DNA of 8,071 nucleotides from Candidatus Zixiibacteriota bacterium (GTDB lineage Bacteria > Zixibacteria > MSB-5A5 > JAABVY01): NCBI GenBank assembly GCA_011777135.1, contig JAABVY010000002.1:1-8071 (forward strand), written 5' to 3'. The stretch's first letter is position 1, and every line of letters starts with the position of its first letter. The position numbers were made by a program, and so were the translations under genes. This document shows positions 6,432-8,071 of this stretch, one piece after another. The notes under the pieces are model-generated. The model was not told where the DNA came from, made no database searches, and was given only the letters and a program-made list of their open reading frames with translations.

Positions 6432-7496
6432 TCATAAACGCCTGAATTGGGTTTCCCTCAGATCAAAATTCAGGATGCGATGGTAATCTGCAAAAAGCAG
6501 ATCCCATCTCGATTGTTCGATTCCTTTTTGAAGAGCTATGCTCTGCAGACGCAACATGAACCCGTAGAGCTCATCCTCGGACAGCCTGACCATCTGATGT
6601 ACCGCTGCCAGCGGATAAGGATAGCCCAGGAAAAAAGGGTCAGTCGCAAGCTCTGATAATTGAGCAAAAATCTCAAATGGTTTTCTCTTGCTAACTTTGC
6701 TTAAATCTATTCTGAAAGCCAAATCGGAATGCGGATTCAGTTTGGCTATAAAGATATTACCGATCCAATTTTTATTGCGATCCTGCCCGACCCTGCCAAC
6801 CGGCGCATACCAGCTTTTTTTCTGATGCAGTTCATCCCCACGACTCTTGATTACCGCCGCCAGATTAGCTCCTCCCCTCCAGAGCAAACCGCTGGCTTTG
6901 GCGACAGATACTATATCTATTTCCCTGGAGGCAGCTTTTTCTATCAGTTCATTCAGAAAACCATGATTATCGCTGTACAATGAGCCGTCAAGCAAGAGCA
7001 TGTCCCCGGCCTCCAGATTTTCTATACACTTGAATATCGCTTTTTCTTCGGCCAGCCTCCGCAGAGCTCCAAGAATATCGGGGAAGGCGGGTACCTGAGA
7101 CGGATATTTACCATGGGAATCAAAAAACTGCTGCTCATAAATCTCAGCATAATTTTCACGTGTAAGATTGACCATCAAAAGCGGCTCGGAATACTCTTCT
7201 ACGCGCCCGCGCTTTCGGAACTTCACATATCCGGCTCGATAAACTCCTGCCTGAAAGACATTATTTCTTATGATGGTCCCCTGCCCACCGTCCACGGCTC
7301 CAGCGGAAAACTTATGCCTTAAATCTTCTATGACAGTATATTCAACCTGATCCAGCTCCGTTTCAAGCTCAACCGGATCGGATTCTTCTTCCGAAGGCTC
7401 AAGGAGCCTCAGGGAAGGATCGACTGTCAGAAGTCTCGCGATATAATCGACAGTGGAGTCCATCCCTGCATAAACATGCGAGTAATCATACAGCAT
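6432..7496 (-). CDS. nurA: NurA-domain nuclease (HerA partner)
   Basis: The product is a 354-residue NurA-domain protein, in the family of 5'-3' nucleases with an RNase H-like fold that dock on HerA. Acidic motifs are AGAVDGGQGT (65-74, Asp69) and MLLLDGSLY (166-174, Asp170), with an intervening helix LRRLAEEKAI (145-154) that offers Glu150 and Glu151. Further family features are VSVAKASGLLWRG (197-209), KSRGDELH (217-224), LAFRIDL (259-265) and GYPYPLAAVHQMVRL (291-305). In the last, Tyr292 and His300 have the eight-residue spacing of the conserved Tyr/His pair. Assignment of individual catalytic residues is by analogy. The ATG at 7496 has no clear ribosome binding site and an in-frame TAA lies just upstream, so the start is either this codon or a downstream one such as Met12 at 7463. 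The gene ends 15 bases before herA. Confidence 0.9.
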   Translation of the reverse strand: MLYDYSHVYAGMDSTVDYIARLLTVDPSLRLLEPSEEESDPVELETELDQVEYTVIEDLRHKFSAGAVDGGQGTIIRNNVFQAGVYRAGYVKFRKRGRVEEYSEPLLMVNLTRENYAEIYEQQFFDSHGKYPSQVPAFPDILGALRRLAEEKAIFKCIENLEAGDMLLLDGSLYSDNHGFLNELIEKAASREIDIVSVAKASGLLWRGGANLAAVIKSRGDELHQKKSWYAPVGRVGQDRNKNWIGNIFIAKLNPHSDLAFRIDLSKVSKRKPFEIFAQLSELATDPFFLGYPYPLAAVHQMVRLSEDELYGFMLRLQSIALQKGIEQSRWDLLFADYHRILNFDLRETQFRRL

Positions 7497-7538
7497 GAAT
7501 TAAGGATAAAAATTGTTTGAAGAGAGGGCAATAATAAA

Positions 7539-8071
7539 TTAGAAGAGATCGTATTTTTGCATGCGGTCACGCAGTGTGTTACGTGAAATGCCCAGGATTT
7601 CGGCTGTCTTGACCTGGTTGGATTTCATGGCCTGAAGCGTCTTGGAAATGATAACTTTTTCCAATGCCGACTGCAAATGATAGAAGACCTGCCCCGAAGA
7701 CACATTGAGAATTCTGGGCATTTGCGGGTCAAGAAATTCATCGAACATACGGCTGTAATTGTCTTTTATCTCATCGAAATCAACCTTGATATTTTCTCCG
7801 GTCTCTGCGAAAACAGGGAAATCTTCGGGCTGGAGAAGATCGCTTTTGCTCATAACCACAGCGGTATGAATATTGTTTTCCAGCTCGCGCACATTGCCGG
7901 GCCAGTGATATTTCATGAGCATGTCCATGGCATCGTCGGAGATTCCTTTAATATTCTTTTTGGCCATGTAGCTGTATTGACTGATGAAATGCTCGGCCAG
8001 AATGGGCACATCAGTCCGGCGCTCGCGGAGGGAGGGAATATAGATGGACACAACTTTCAGGCGATAGAACA
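7539..8071 (-). CDS. Sigma-54 enhancer-binding regulator, NtrC class (5' truncated)
   Basis: About 176 C-terminal residues are present; the gene continues past the right edge. The visible part begins with FYRLKVVSIYIPSLRERRTD, the end of the sigma-54-interacting AAA+ domain, and continues with YHWPGNVRELENNI, the sensor II motif that contacts ATP. A linker of about 65 residues follows. The end is a Fis-type helix-turn-helix, NQVKTAEILGISRNTLRDRM, which would bind an upstream enhancer. Such proteins hydrolyse ATP to open RpoN promoters. Linker and helix resemble NtrC/GlnG. Whether a receiver or other sensor domain precedes them cannot be seen. It lies on the same strand as nurA with a 42-base gap (7497-7538) in which I see neither a promoter nor a terminator, so nurA-herA-mre11 may be cotranscribed with it. 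Confidence 0.92.
   Translation of the reverse strand, partial: FYRLKVVSIYIPSLRERRTDVPILAEHFISQYSYMAKKNIKGISDDAMDMLMKYHWPGNVRELENNIHTAVVMSKSDLLQPEDFPVFAETGENIKVDFDEIKDNYSRMFDEFLDPQMPRILNVSSGQVFYHLQSALEKVIISKTLQAMKSNQVKTAEILGISRNTLRDRMQKYDLF

Noticed and set aside
4848..7496. HerA-based anti-phage defence system (HerA with DUF4297 or Sir2-like nuclease)
   Set aside because: The partner is a NurA-domain protein and the neighbour is Mre11, with no mobile or defence genes around. Housekeeping end resection fits better.
735..7496. A single combined pilus and DNA repair system, for example for DNA uptake
   Set aside because: The two groups are convergent and separated by strong hairpins. Adjacency alone gives no functional link.

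Overview
The window looks like ordinary chromosome of a Gram-negative-type bacterium. It carries a bacterial leucyl-tRNA synthetase end, type IV minor pilins and a sigma-54 enhancer-binding regulator. It also carries a DNA-end-processing trio (NurA, HerA, Mre11) best known from archaea but present in scattered bacterial phyla. Intergenic gaps are short, base composition looks moderate and even, and I see no insertion sequence, integrase, tRNA, rRNA or CRISPR array. The very large PilX-type protein recalls uncultured FCB-like phyla such as Zixibacteria, but that placement is a low-confidence guess.

Layout. Positions 1-203 are the 3' end of leuS (+), followed by a weak hairpin. Positions 204-734 hold no gene I can defend. 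They contain a possible degraded small reading frame, two perfect inverted repeats and a good match to a sigma-54 (-24/-12) promoter. Positions 735-3615 are a tight + strand operon of three prepilin-like genes: pilV-like, pilW-like and an unusually large pilX-like gene. Positions 3616-3717 hold hairpins between convergent transcription units. From 8071 down to 3718 everything is on the - strand: the C-terminal part of an NtrC-class regulator, then nurA, herA and mre11/sbcD, with gaps of 42, 15 and 11 bases.

How the genes fit together. The three minor pilins probably form a tip or priming complex for a type IV pilus whose motor and major pilin genes lie elsewhere. The promoter-like site predicts RpoN-dependent expression. 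HerA (hexameric DNA translocase) and NurA (nuclease that binds it) form one machine, and Mre11 can open or trim broken ends. No rad50/sbcC accompanies mre11 here, and the order nurA-herA-mre11 differs from the usual archaeal clusters. This minimal resection cassette is the most notable content of the window; the sigma-54 promoter upstream of the pilins comes second.
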